From contig WGDB01000017.1 of the NCBI GenBank assembly GCA_015493495.1, positions 1-36,066 on the forward strand: a DNA stretch of 36,066 nt, given 5' to 3'. Positions within the stretch are counted from its first letter, which is position 1; each line of letters opens with the position of its first letter. Source of the DNA: Helicobacteraceae bacterium. Its GTDB lineage: Bacteria > Campylobacterota > Campylobacteria > Campylobacterales > Sulfurimonadaceae. Made by a program: the position numbers and the translations under genes. The notes under the pieces are model-generated. The model saw only the letters and a program-made list of their open reading frames with translations. It was not told the origin of the DNA and made no database searches. Below, piece by piece: positions 28,782-36,066 of the stretch.

Positions 28782-30392
28782 TTACTTACCTTCTGACTTA
28801 CTGGCAGCAGCTTTAAGCGCTTTCATCGCTGTGAACTGCTTGTTAACAACCATCTGCTGTAAAATAGAGAAGATGTTGTTTACAAACCAGTAAAGTACCA
28901 ATCCTGAAGGGAAGGTAATAAAGAAGAAGGTAAAGATAACCGGTAGGTACTTAAAGATCTTCTCTTGCATAGGGTCTGTAAAGTTGTTTGGTGTGATGTG
29001 CTGCTGATAGAACATCGTTGCACCCATCAAAATTGGTAAAATATAATAAGGGTCCATACGAGAAAGGTCATTGACCCAAAGAATCCATTCCGCACCCTGA
29101 AGCTCGACCGAGTTCAAAAGGACACGGTAGATCGCGTAAAAGACCGGGATCTGAAGCAACATTGGAAGACATCCGCCCAGTGGATTGGCACCCTCTTCTT
29201 TGTAGATCGCCATAACCGCTGCATTCATACGCTGTGGATCTTTTTTATGCTTTGCCTGTACCTCTTTGATCCTAGGTGCAACATCTTTCATCTTCTGCAT
29301 AGAGAGCATCCCTTTGTAGGTCAATGGGAAGAGGATCATACGGATTATAAGTGTCAAGGCAATGATAGCCCAGCCCCAATTGCCAAAGAAGCCATGAAGC
29401 CATGAAAGCACTTTAAAGAGTGGTGCAGAAGCAAACGTGAACCAGCCATACTCAATAGCATTTGTCAAGACCGGATCGATCTTTTTAAGTACTTTATACT
29501 CTTTTGGCCCGATATAACCGTTGAAACTGAAGTCTTTTGAACCGTCTATATATACAATAGGATCGCTCTCTCTGTCACGGTCAACTACAACCGTCGTGTC
29601 CGGAGTCAAACCATAGATGATAGAAGCAAAATACTGATCAAACGAAGACGTTAGATGAACGTCCGTAAAGTTTTGGCGACCCTCTGCATCTTCATCTGCA
29701 ATGATTTCTGTCATACCGTCACCATAATAGACCATAGCACCATGAACTGCCATCATCATCTGGCCCTTGCGCTTGACATGCTGACCAAGATAGACAAAGT
29801 AACGTGAGTCATGAGAGAGTGTGATATGAATGTCGTAATGACCATCAGCATAGATCGTCATAGTCTTTGTAACAGTCTCATTGCTCAGCTTTTGCTGCAT
29901 TGTCACGACAGCAGGATGCCCTTCTTCTATCGACGCTTCACGAATACTTGTTGTATACGGTGTTTTTAGAGACTCAGTATCCATTGCTTTGTCAGCAAAA
30001 CGAATGTGTAGCGGCTTAGTGCCGACTTGAGCAACCATCTGTGAATGGATGTTCTCTTTGTTGTTGTATTTTGCATCTTTAAGGATCTTGGATGAGATAC
30101 GTCCGAGTGTATCGATCGTCATACTAAACTTCGGTGCTTCGAGCTTCACAAGAGCACTCGCATCAGTAGCAGCTATCTGTTCATCTGCCGCCACGTCATG
30201 GTTCAGCGTGGCATCAGGCATCGCCACAGAAGACGTTCCTGTCTTGGTGACACTGCTTTTGGCTTTGACTGTAGAATTGTTCTCTGCCGAAGTCTTTGCA
30301 GGTGGGAAAATTGCAGTATAGCCTACAAAAAAGACGAAAGAGAGAACAACGGCTAAGATTAGGCGTTGGTTAGCTGACATATTGTTTAACAA
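28782..30392 (-). CDS. yidC: Membrane protein insertase YidC
   Basis: N-terminal TM, large periplasmic domain, GNWGWAIIALTLIIRMILFPLTYKGMLSMQKMK...GGCLPMLLQIPVFYAIYRVL. Confidence 0.98.
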   Translation of the reverse strand: MLNNMSANQRLILAVVLSFVFFVGYTAIFPPAKTSAENNSTVKAKSSVTKTGTSSVAMPDATLNHDVAADEQIAATDASALVKLEAPKFSMTIDTLGRISSKILKDAKYNNKENIHSQMVAQVGTKPLHIRFADKAMDTESLKTPYTTSIREASIEEGHPAVVTMQQKLSNETVTKTMTIYADGHYDIHITLSHDSRYFVYLGQHVKRKGQMMMAVHGAMVYYGDGMTEIIADEDAEGRQNFTDVHLTSSFDQYFASIIYGLTPDTTVVVDRDRESDPIVYIDGSKDFSFNGYIGPKEYKVLKKIDPVLTNAIEYGWFTFASAPLFKVLSWLHGFFGNWGWAIIALTLIIRMILFPLTYKGMLSMQKMKDVAPRIKEVQAKHKKDPQRMNAAVMAIYKEEGANPLGGCLPMLLQIPVFYAIYRVLLNSVELQGAEWILWVNDLSRMDPYYILPILMGATMFYQQHITPNNFTDPMQEKIFKYLPVIFTFFFITFPSGLVLYWFVNNIFSILQQMVVNKQFTAMKALKAAASKSEGK

Positions 30393-30395
30393 GGG

Positions 30396-30734
30396 TTACC
30401 CTTTAAATCGGAAATTTTTTATGATAGAAATCTTTTTGTTCTTAGATGGAACGAGCCAAAATTTTATCTTATTAATAGTTAAATCTTCTGCTTTTTCAAC
30501 AGGTTTTTCGCAAAACCTATGCTTTTGTGGATAATCTATTCCTCCAGGGAACAGTTGGTTGCATGAAAGTATACGAAGTGTAGACCTGTAAAAAGCGACG
30601 TGCAGTGGATTTTCTTCAAATTGCCACCGTGCATACTCTGAACATGTAGGGTAATAACGACAACTTCCATAACCTATCAAGGTAAAAAACTTTTGATAGA
30701 GAGTAAGAAGACTAAGAAGTACTTTTTTGATCAT
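30396..30734 (-). CDS. yidD: Membrane protein insertion efficiency factor YidD
   Basis: YGSCRYYPTCSEYARWQFEENPLH motif; start set to MIKKVLLSLL at 30734, overlapping rnpA. Confidence 0.92.
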   Translation of the reverse strand: MIKKVLLSLLTLYQKFFTLIGYGSCRYYPTCSEYARWQFEENPLHVAFYRSTLRILSCNQLFPGGIDYPQKHRFCEKPVEKAEDLTINKIKFWLVPSKNKKISIIKNFRFKG

Positions 30735-31047
30735 TGATGATGCATCCTGCACGTTGTAATAACTTGGTAAAATCAAATTGAAGTTGTTCGTAGGTGGTCG
30801 AGGCTAACGCCTCTTTAGCGACCAGAATGTAGGTACCATCTTTGAGATGGGGGCACTGCTCTCTGAAGATGGCACGCATTCGACGCTTAGATCGACTGCG
30901 AACAACCGCATTACCCACTTTTTTGCTGGCAGTAAAGCCATAGGTTTTGACTCCCTTTTTAGGGAGATAGAAGAGGACAAGTGAACGCGAATGCTGGCTC
31001 TTGCCTCTTCTATAGACGAATTGAAATTCGCCATTTTTTTTGAGAAT
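30712..31047 (-). CDS. rnpA: Ribonuclease P protein component (start codon uncertain)
   Basis: Manual translation gives ...ILKKNGEFQFVYRRGKSQHSRSLVLFYLPKKGVKTYGFTASKKVGNAVVRSRSKRRMRAIFREQCP, with the RnpA motif VGNAVVRSRSKRRMR. Position between rpmH and yidD. No ATG/GTG/TTG in frame before the core; an ATT at 31045-31047 is used here as a placeholder. Confidence 0.85.
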   Translation of the reverse strand: MLKKNGEFQFVYRRGKSQHSRSLVLFYLPKKGVKTYGFTASKKVGNAVVRSRSKRRMRAIFREQCPHLKDGTYILVAKEALASTTYEQLQFDFTKLLQRAGCIINDQKSTS

Positions 31048-31058
31048 CGCAAAACTGT

Positions 31059-31193
31059 TTACACAGTTAGAGATTTTCTACCTTTTGCACGACGACGGTT
31101 AAGTACGCGACGACCGTTTTTAGTAGCCATACGAGCGCGGAAACCGTGAGTACGTTTACGTGGTGTACTGTGGGGTTGGTATGTTCTTTTCAT
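31059..31193 (-). CDS. rpmH: 50S ribosomal protein L34
   Basis: Manual translation [44 protein letters not shown] (44 aa); below the ORF-track length cutoff. Confidence 0.97.
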   Translation of the reverse strand: MKRTYQPHSTPRKRTHGFRARMATKNGRRVLNRRRAKGRKSLTV

Positions 31194-31283
31194 AAGTCAT
31201 ATCCTTATATTATTTTTAGCTCGCAATAATATGAAATTCTTACTTAAAGCGTGGTTAAGTTTTATAAAATATGTAGAGTATTT

Positions 31284-31430
31284 CTATTTTTGAATAAACT
31301 TTCCACACCCTTTTTGAGGGTTTCCACCAAAGGTCTTGAAGTTTTTATCTCCATTTTGATAGGCAGCATTACGTGCACACAGATCTTTTTTCATACACTC
31401 TTGGTTGTTACAGGCTTTATCTACGATCAT
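31284..31430 (-). CDS. Small cysteine-containing hypothetical protein (48 aa)
   Basis: Manual translation MIVDKACNNQECMKKDLCARNAAYQNGDKNFKTFGGNPQKGCGKFIQK*; four Cys; purine-rich aggagag just upstream of the ATG. Confidence 0.65.
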   Translation of the reverse strand: MIVDKACNNQECMKKDLCARNAAYQNGDKNFKTFGGNPQKGCGKFIQK

Positions 31431-31495
31431 TGTCTCTCCTTACAATTTGTACGAAATTTTATCTAAAACTGTAATAAAGAGATATAAATAATGGC

Positions 31496-31852
31496 TTATT
31501 CTAAAAGAAAGTCTCGTAAAGGTTCAGAAACTTTAGATTGATCATGTGCATTCGTAATGTCAAGTAACTCCTGTTTCATCTTGGTGTGACAATCTTTACA
31601 CCCCTGTATCACCTCATGTTCTTTAACACCGTTGTTTATCTTTTCCATGGGATGACAGGCAAAACAGTCATTTCCACACTCCGCCATAGAGTTAGGATCT
31701 GCACTGTGACAGTTAATACAAGTCAGCATAGGTTTATGTCGTGTGTCCGTTAAGATGGTGGGTTTAAGTGCCGGATGACAGGTTAGACAGTCCCCAGTAC
31801 AAGCAAAAAGTGTTACAGATAAAAGGAGCCATATAGTTATAATTTTTTTCAT
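31496..31852 (-). CDS. Small periplasmic tetraheme c-type cytochrome-like protein
   Basis: Signal peptide MKKIITIWLLLSVTLFA and four CxxCH sites: CLTCH, CINCH, CFACH, CKDCH. Start set to ATG at 31852. Confidence 0.88.
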   Translation of the reverse strand: MKKIITIWLLLSVTLFACTGDCLTCHPALKPTILTDTRHKPMLTCINCHSADPNSMAECGNDCFACHPMEKINNGVKEHEVIQGCKDCHTKMKQELLDITNAHDQSKVSEPLRDFLLE

Positions 31853-31982
31853 GCCCCTATTATACTTTACTAAGTTAAACATCTGAAGGGACCCTTACCC
31901 TTTATAATAACTTTTTCTAATAACTCTAAGGTTAAATAAATCTTAGTCATGTATAATTCCGCAAAAACAAACAGGAATTAAT

Positions 31983-32189
31983 ATGAAACTATTCATCTCA
32001 CTCTCTTTACTACTTACACTTAACACTTTTGCTAACGAGAACGAAGCCCCTTCTCAGCACTATACTGAGATTAAGAACAGTACCTATCTTGCTGCCTTGC
32101 AAAAACAAAGATCAGATGCTGTTCACCAACGTGAAGCCCGCGTAGATGTTCGTGAATATATGCGTTATAAACGCGCCAATCTCAAATAA
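31983..32189 (+). CDS. Small exported hypothetical protein (68 aa)
   Basis: MKLFISLSLLLTLNTFANE signal peptide followed by a basic C-terminus; aggaat upstream. Confidence 0.6.
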   Translation: MKLFISLSLLLTLNTFANENEAPSQHYTEIKNSTYLAALQKQRSDAVHQREARVDVREYMRYKRANLK

Positions 32190-32198
32190 TACCTTACA

Positions 32199-32221
32199 GC
32201 CATTACCTTTTTAAAGGTGGC
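32199..32221 (+). terminator. Possible terminator hairpin after the 68-aa ORF
   Basis: gccattaccttt-tt-aaaggtggc stem followed by tttcccc; short T run only. Confidence 0.4.
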
Positions 32222-32673
32222 TTTCCCCTCATACAACACCTTATAACCGCAATCAGCCGCCCTAAGGGCGCCTCTGTAAAACATACAATAAAACCTAAGA
32301 TCTCAAAGGTCTACTGTGAGGTATAAAAAAGATGTGAGAAAGGAACAACATTCACCACAGCTCAAGTATTTTCGTCAACTCTTTACAGTTTGAACGTATA
32401 ACCGCAGGAAGCAACTACCCCAATGTCTATACCAGATACACTGATAAGCTTTTGGTTAATGTTGATGGATATAAGATATTATTGAATTTGGTACAGGTAG
32501 CATATAAGTCGCTTACAGCAATACTACTAAAGAAGAAAAGTTTTGACAACATGACATCAACAAAGATGAACATGCTGATCTTATAGGGTAGCATAAGGTA
32601 TTGATACAGTTATCACCCTACCTGCTACGGTCACATCTTCAAAAAGAAGTGACTGTAGACTCATTGGAGATCA

Positions 32674-35250
32674 TTAGCTAATAGCTACAGTGATCTCGTC
32701 ATTTTGTGCATCGAAGGTCACGGTGTTACCCTCTTGAACCTCACCACTTAAGATCAGGTCAGCCAAACGGTCTTCTATGATCTCATAAAGTGCACGCTTC
32801 AGTGGACGTGCACCATATACAGGATCAAACCCTGCCTGTGCGATCAAGGTTCTCGCTGCATCACTCATAGTTATCGTGATGTCACGCTCTACAACCTTCT
32901 TGGCAATCTCTTGGAAGAAGATCTCCACAATACCTTCGATCTCATTCTCTCCAAGTGGATTAAAGATCACCGTGTCATCCAAGCGGTTCAAGAACTCCGG
33001 CTTAAACTTGCTTTTTAACTCTGCCATGACGACATTATTAAGTTCAGGATCGCCCTGCATCATCATGATCTTGTCACTTGCAATGTTGGAAGTCAAGATA
33101 ATGATGGTGTTGGTAAAGTCTACCGTCACCCCTTTGTTATCTGTCAGACGTCCATCATCTAAAACCTGCAGCAACATGTTAAAGACATCTGGATGTGCCT
33201 TCTCAACCTCATCGAACAGCACAACACTGTAAGGCTTACGACGCACCGCTTCTGTCAACTGACCACCTTCATCGTAACCAACATACCCTGGAGGCGCACC
33301 AACAAGGCGAGAGACGGCATGTTTCTCCATGTATTCACTCATGTCGAAACGAACCAAAGCCTCTTCTGAGTCAAACAGGAACTTTGCTAAGGTTTTAGCA
33401 GTCTGTGTCTTACCCACACCAGTTGGTCCAAGGAACAGAAACGAACCAATAGGACGGTTTTTGTCAGAGAGACCCGCTTTATTACGCTTGATCGCTCGAG
33501 AGACCGCAAAGGTTGCTTTCTCCTGACCGATGACATCTTTGTCCAACTCATCTTTGATGTGCAGGACCTTATCTTTTTCACTCTGCAACATCTTGTTCAC
33601 CGGGATCCCTGTCCAACGGCTTACAATACCCGCAATAGAGTCTTCATCAACACTGTTTTTAAGCAAGACGCCCTCTTTTTGCATCTCTTTCCATTTGCTT
33701 TGAAGGGCAGCTTCCTCTTCATTGAGTTTTGGTATATCACCATACTCTATGGCAGCAGCCTTTTCAAAGTCTCCTCCGTTTTTAGCCAACTCTGCCTCAC
33801 GACGTTTTGCCTCAACCTCATTTTTGATCTTCGCAATAGTGTCAAAGACCTCTTTTTCCTGCTCGAACTGTGTCTCCAAAGAGCGGCGCTTCTCTTCAGC
33901 ATCTGCCAACTCTTTTTCGATCTCTTTGAGACGTTTTTCATTAGAGGCATTTTCATCCATCTTTAATGCTTCACGCTCGACCTGAAGCTCTTGGACTTCA
34001 CGTTTTACCGCTGCAAGTACATGTGGCTCAGACTCGATTTGCATCTTCAGTTCCGCTGCCGCTTCATCTATAAGATCGATCGCCTTGTCTGGTAGGAAAC
34101 GGTCTCCAATATAACGCTCAGAGAGTTTCGCAGCAGCAATAAGCGCTGAGTCAGTGATCGTGACATTATGGTGTGCCTCTAAACGCTCCTTGATCCCTCT
34201 TAGAATCTGAAGAGACTGGTTAATAGAAGGCTCATCTACTGTTACCGGTTGGAAACGACGCTGGAGTGCGGTGTCCTTTTCAAAGAACTTGCGATACTCT
34301 TTAAGTGTCGTCGCCCCAATAGTATGTAACTCTCCACGTGCCAGTGCCGGCTTTAAGATGTTGGCAGCATCCATACCGCCCTCACCTGCACCCGCACCTA
34401 CAATAGTGTGGATCTCATCAATGAAAAGAATGATATTTCCGCTCTTTTTCACTTCGTCGATCACCGCTTTTAGACGGTCTTCAAACTCACCTCTGTATTT
34501 TGCACCTGCGATCAGTGCCGACATGTCCAAGGCCACAAGACGCTTGTTTTGTAGGCTCAACGGTACCTCTTTATTATAGATACGCTGTGCAAGCCCTTCC
34601 GCCAAAGCAGTCTTACCTACACCCGGTTCTCCAAGAAGGATCGGGTTGTTTTTAGTTTTACGAATCAAGATCTGCATCATACGGTTGATCTCTTCGTCAC
34701 GACCAATAACTGGAGCAAGCTTACCCTCTCCCGCTTCTGCTGTCAGATCAATACCATACTTGTCCAGACTTTCCAGATTTTCATCCGCGGTCTGGGACTC
34801 GATCTTCTGACCCCCACGCATCGATTCAAAAGTCTTGGTCAGCTCCAGCATGTCTACATACTTGGAGATCACCTCTTTAAACGGTTCCTCTTTGAGGTTT
34901 GCCAAAATAAAGGTGTCTACTGCCAAGAAGTTGTCACCTGTTTTGGTCATCTCTCCAACCCCACGCTCCAAGGCCTGAACCAGGTTACGTGATATACGTA
35001 TATTCTCTTTAGAGACTGATGAAGATTTTGGTAACTTGTCGGCTAAGGATTTCACGTCAAGTTCGATGGCTGTTTTGTCAACATTCATCTTGTTGAATGC
35101 TTGGTTTAGCACTGAGTTACTGTTAGTAAGCAGCGCCCACAAAAAGTGTACCGGCTCTACTTCCATGTTTTTATTATGCAAAGCAAGTGAGAGTGCTGAC
35201 TCTACTGCCTCAGTCATTTGGTGTGTTAGTTTTTCAAATATTGTATTCAT
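32674..35250 (-). CDS. clpB: ATP-dependent chaperone ClpB
   Basis: [18 protein letters not shown] and [19 protein letters not shown] Walker A motifs, coiled-coil M domain, [37 protein letters not shown]. Confidence 0.98.
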   Translation of the reverse strand: MNTIFEKLTHQMTEAVESALSLALHNKNMEVEPVHFLWALLTNSNSVLNQAFNKMNVDKTAIELDVKSLADKLPKSSSVSKENIRISRNLVQALERGVGEMTKTGDNFLAVDTFILANLKEEPFKEVISKYVDMLELTKTFESMRGGQKIESQTADENLESLDKYGIDLTAEAGEGKLAPVIGRDEEINRMMQILIRKTKNNPILLGEPGVGKTALAEGLAQRIYNKEVPLSLQNKRLVALDMSALIAGAKYRGEFEDRLKAVIDEVKKSGNIILFIDEIHTIVGAGAGEGGMDAANILKPALARGELHTIGATTLKEYRKFFEKDTALQRRFQPVTVDEPSINQSLQILRGIKERLEAHHNVTITDSALIAAAKLSERYIGDRFLPDKAIDLIDEAAAELKMQIESEPHVLAAVKREVQELQVEREALKMDENASNEKRLKEIEKELADAEEKRRSLETQFEQEKEVFDTIAKIKNEVEAKRREAELAKNGGDFEKAAAIEYGDIPKLNEEEAALQSKWKEMQKEGVLLKNSVDEDSIAGIVSRWTGIPVNKMLQSEKDKVLHIKDELDKDVIGQEKATFAVSRAIKRNKAGLSDKNRPIGSFLFLGPTGVGKTQTAKTLAKFLFDSEEALVRFDMSEYMEKHAVSRLVGAPPGYVGYDEGGQLTEAVRRKPYSVVLFDEVEKAHPDVFNMLLQVLDDGRLTDNKGVTVDFTNTIIILTSNIASDKIMMMQGDPELNNVVMAELKSKFKPEFLNRLDDTVIFNPLGENEIEGIVEIFFQEIAKKVVERDITITMSDAARTLIAQAGFDPVYGARPLKRALYEIIEDRLADLILSGEVQEGNTVTFDAQNDEITVAIS

Positions 35251-35280
35251 AATTATTTCCTTTTAGCTTTTATTTGTGAC

Positions 35281-35311
35281 ATTATAGCAAGTTGAGCGTA
35301 CTATTGTCAAG
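35281..35311 (-). promoter_or_regulatory. Sigma70-type promoter of clpB with overlapping HAIR-like (HspR) inverted repeat
   Basis: On the minus strand TTGACA (35305-35310) -18 nt- TATAAT (35281-35286); CTTGA-N11-TCAAC (35291-35311) closely fits the HspR HAIR layout CTTGA-N11-TCAAG. Confidence 0.7.
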
Positions 35312-35944
35312 TAAACTTGATAGAAAGTGACTAAAGTATTACTTTTTACTCTCTATTCCATCTTAAATCTTATTTATTGTAATCATAGTTATCTGGTCTT
35401 TTGCTTTTCTATATATGGTAACCTTAATTTTACTTATTGAGTTACTCATATAACTTCTATCTTGTTTGGTTGCTACCATATTTTTTAAACTGTGGCGGAC
35501 CGAACTTTTTACGACTCGGCATTTAGTGCCTCACTGCATTGCACTGTTGGTGCTAATCTTCTCTGTCGCGTCAGAGAAGTAATTTTCGAGAAAAGAAGAG
35601 AGACGCTGTTGTTGAGAGTGAGTAACCTTCAATCTAAAGCAATCAGTGTCCCGTTCTTTACACTACTACGACTCCAGTAGATCTTGCTGGGAATTTTTTC
35701 AATAGGGATAAAAGCGAGATAGCTTTCACATTAATCGATGCGTCACCGATTGCTCTTTTCCTCTAGCATCTGCAAGGCCGAACGGAATGTTCTTTTTAAC
35801 GTTAAAAAAATGTCACTGTCTGAGACGTAGTCGAGTTTGACATTTTTAGATAGAAATGAAACAGAGAGAGGGAAATCGGTAGCTACCGTTATTGTGACCA
35901 AAGGAAATGCCCTTGGGTAAAGCCCGCTAGAGGCGATTTTTCTG

Positions 35945-35974
35945 TTTCTCTTTTTTTCAAGTAAAAAAGAGAAA
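35945..35974. repeat. Perfect 12-bp inverted repeat with 6-nt loop
   Basis: tttctctttttt (35945-35956) / aaaaaagagaaa (35963-35974). Confidence 0.75.
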
Positions 35975-36049
35975 GGACAATAAGATCAATTTTATAAAGA
36001 GACAAGAAGAAAATGCCCACATAAAATAGACAATTAACCAACATTTAAC

Positions 36050-36055
36050 TATAAT
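36050..36055 (+). promoter_or_regulatory. Possible -10 element at the right edge
   Basis: TATAAT in aacatttaactataatagcgtc; the gene it would serve lies outside the window. Confidence 0.35.
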
Positions 36056-36066
36056 AGCGTCTTAAA

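Noticed and set aside
30804-31052. Track ORF MRFSKKMANFNSSIEEARAS... as an independent gene
   Set aside because: It is the wrong frame of rnpA; only its TTG start region is of interest as a possible rnpA start.

Overview
This 36 kb window is a mostly conserved chromosomal segment from what looks like a Campylobacterota (epsilonproteobacterial, Sulfurimonas/Sulfurovum-like) genome. The lineage call is inferred from the hobA-holB-folP-lysC-rppH gene order and from the protein sequences. Three housekeeping blocks stand out: folP-holB-hobA-lysC-rppH, tatB-tatC-queA, and rpmH-rnpA-yidD-yidC-jag-mnmE-ruvX. Other recognisable genes are ilvC, clpB, dprA, hemW, a cyclophilin, and a small tetraheme cytochrome. 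The accessory content is: (i) a truncated IS3-family element carrying a ~61 bp IS256-like palindromic mini-element, next to a DUF4143-type ATPase; (ii) a cell-envelope/phosphatase island with a 1172-aa repeat lipoprotein, two tandem alkaline phosphatases (one with a lipoprotein signal and coiled-coil stalk), a hypothetical exported protein and a 653-aa lipoprotein. I saw no CRISPR array, rRNA, recognisable tRNA or clear defence system. The observations most worth checking are: two long imperfect palindromes whose proximal arms contain the stop codons of ilvC and jag and whose apical motifs look related; an rnpA frame with no canonical start codon next to an A8 run; a HAIR-like operator over the clpB promoter; the 61 bp mini-element; a ~510 bp internal duplication in the repeat lipoprotein; and an ORF-poor ~800 bp region at the right end. 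I did not find a clear undescribed multi-gene system.
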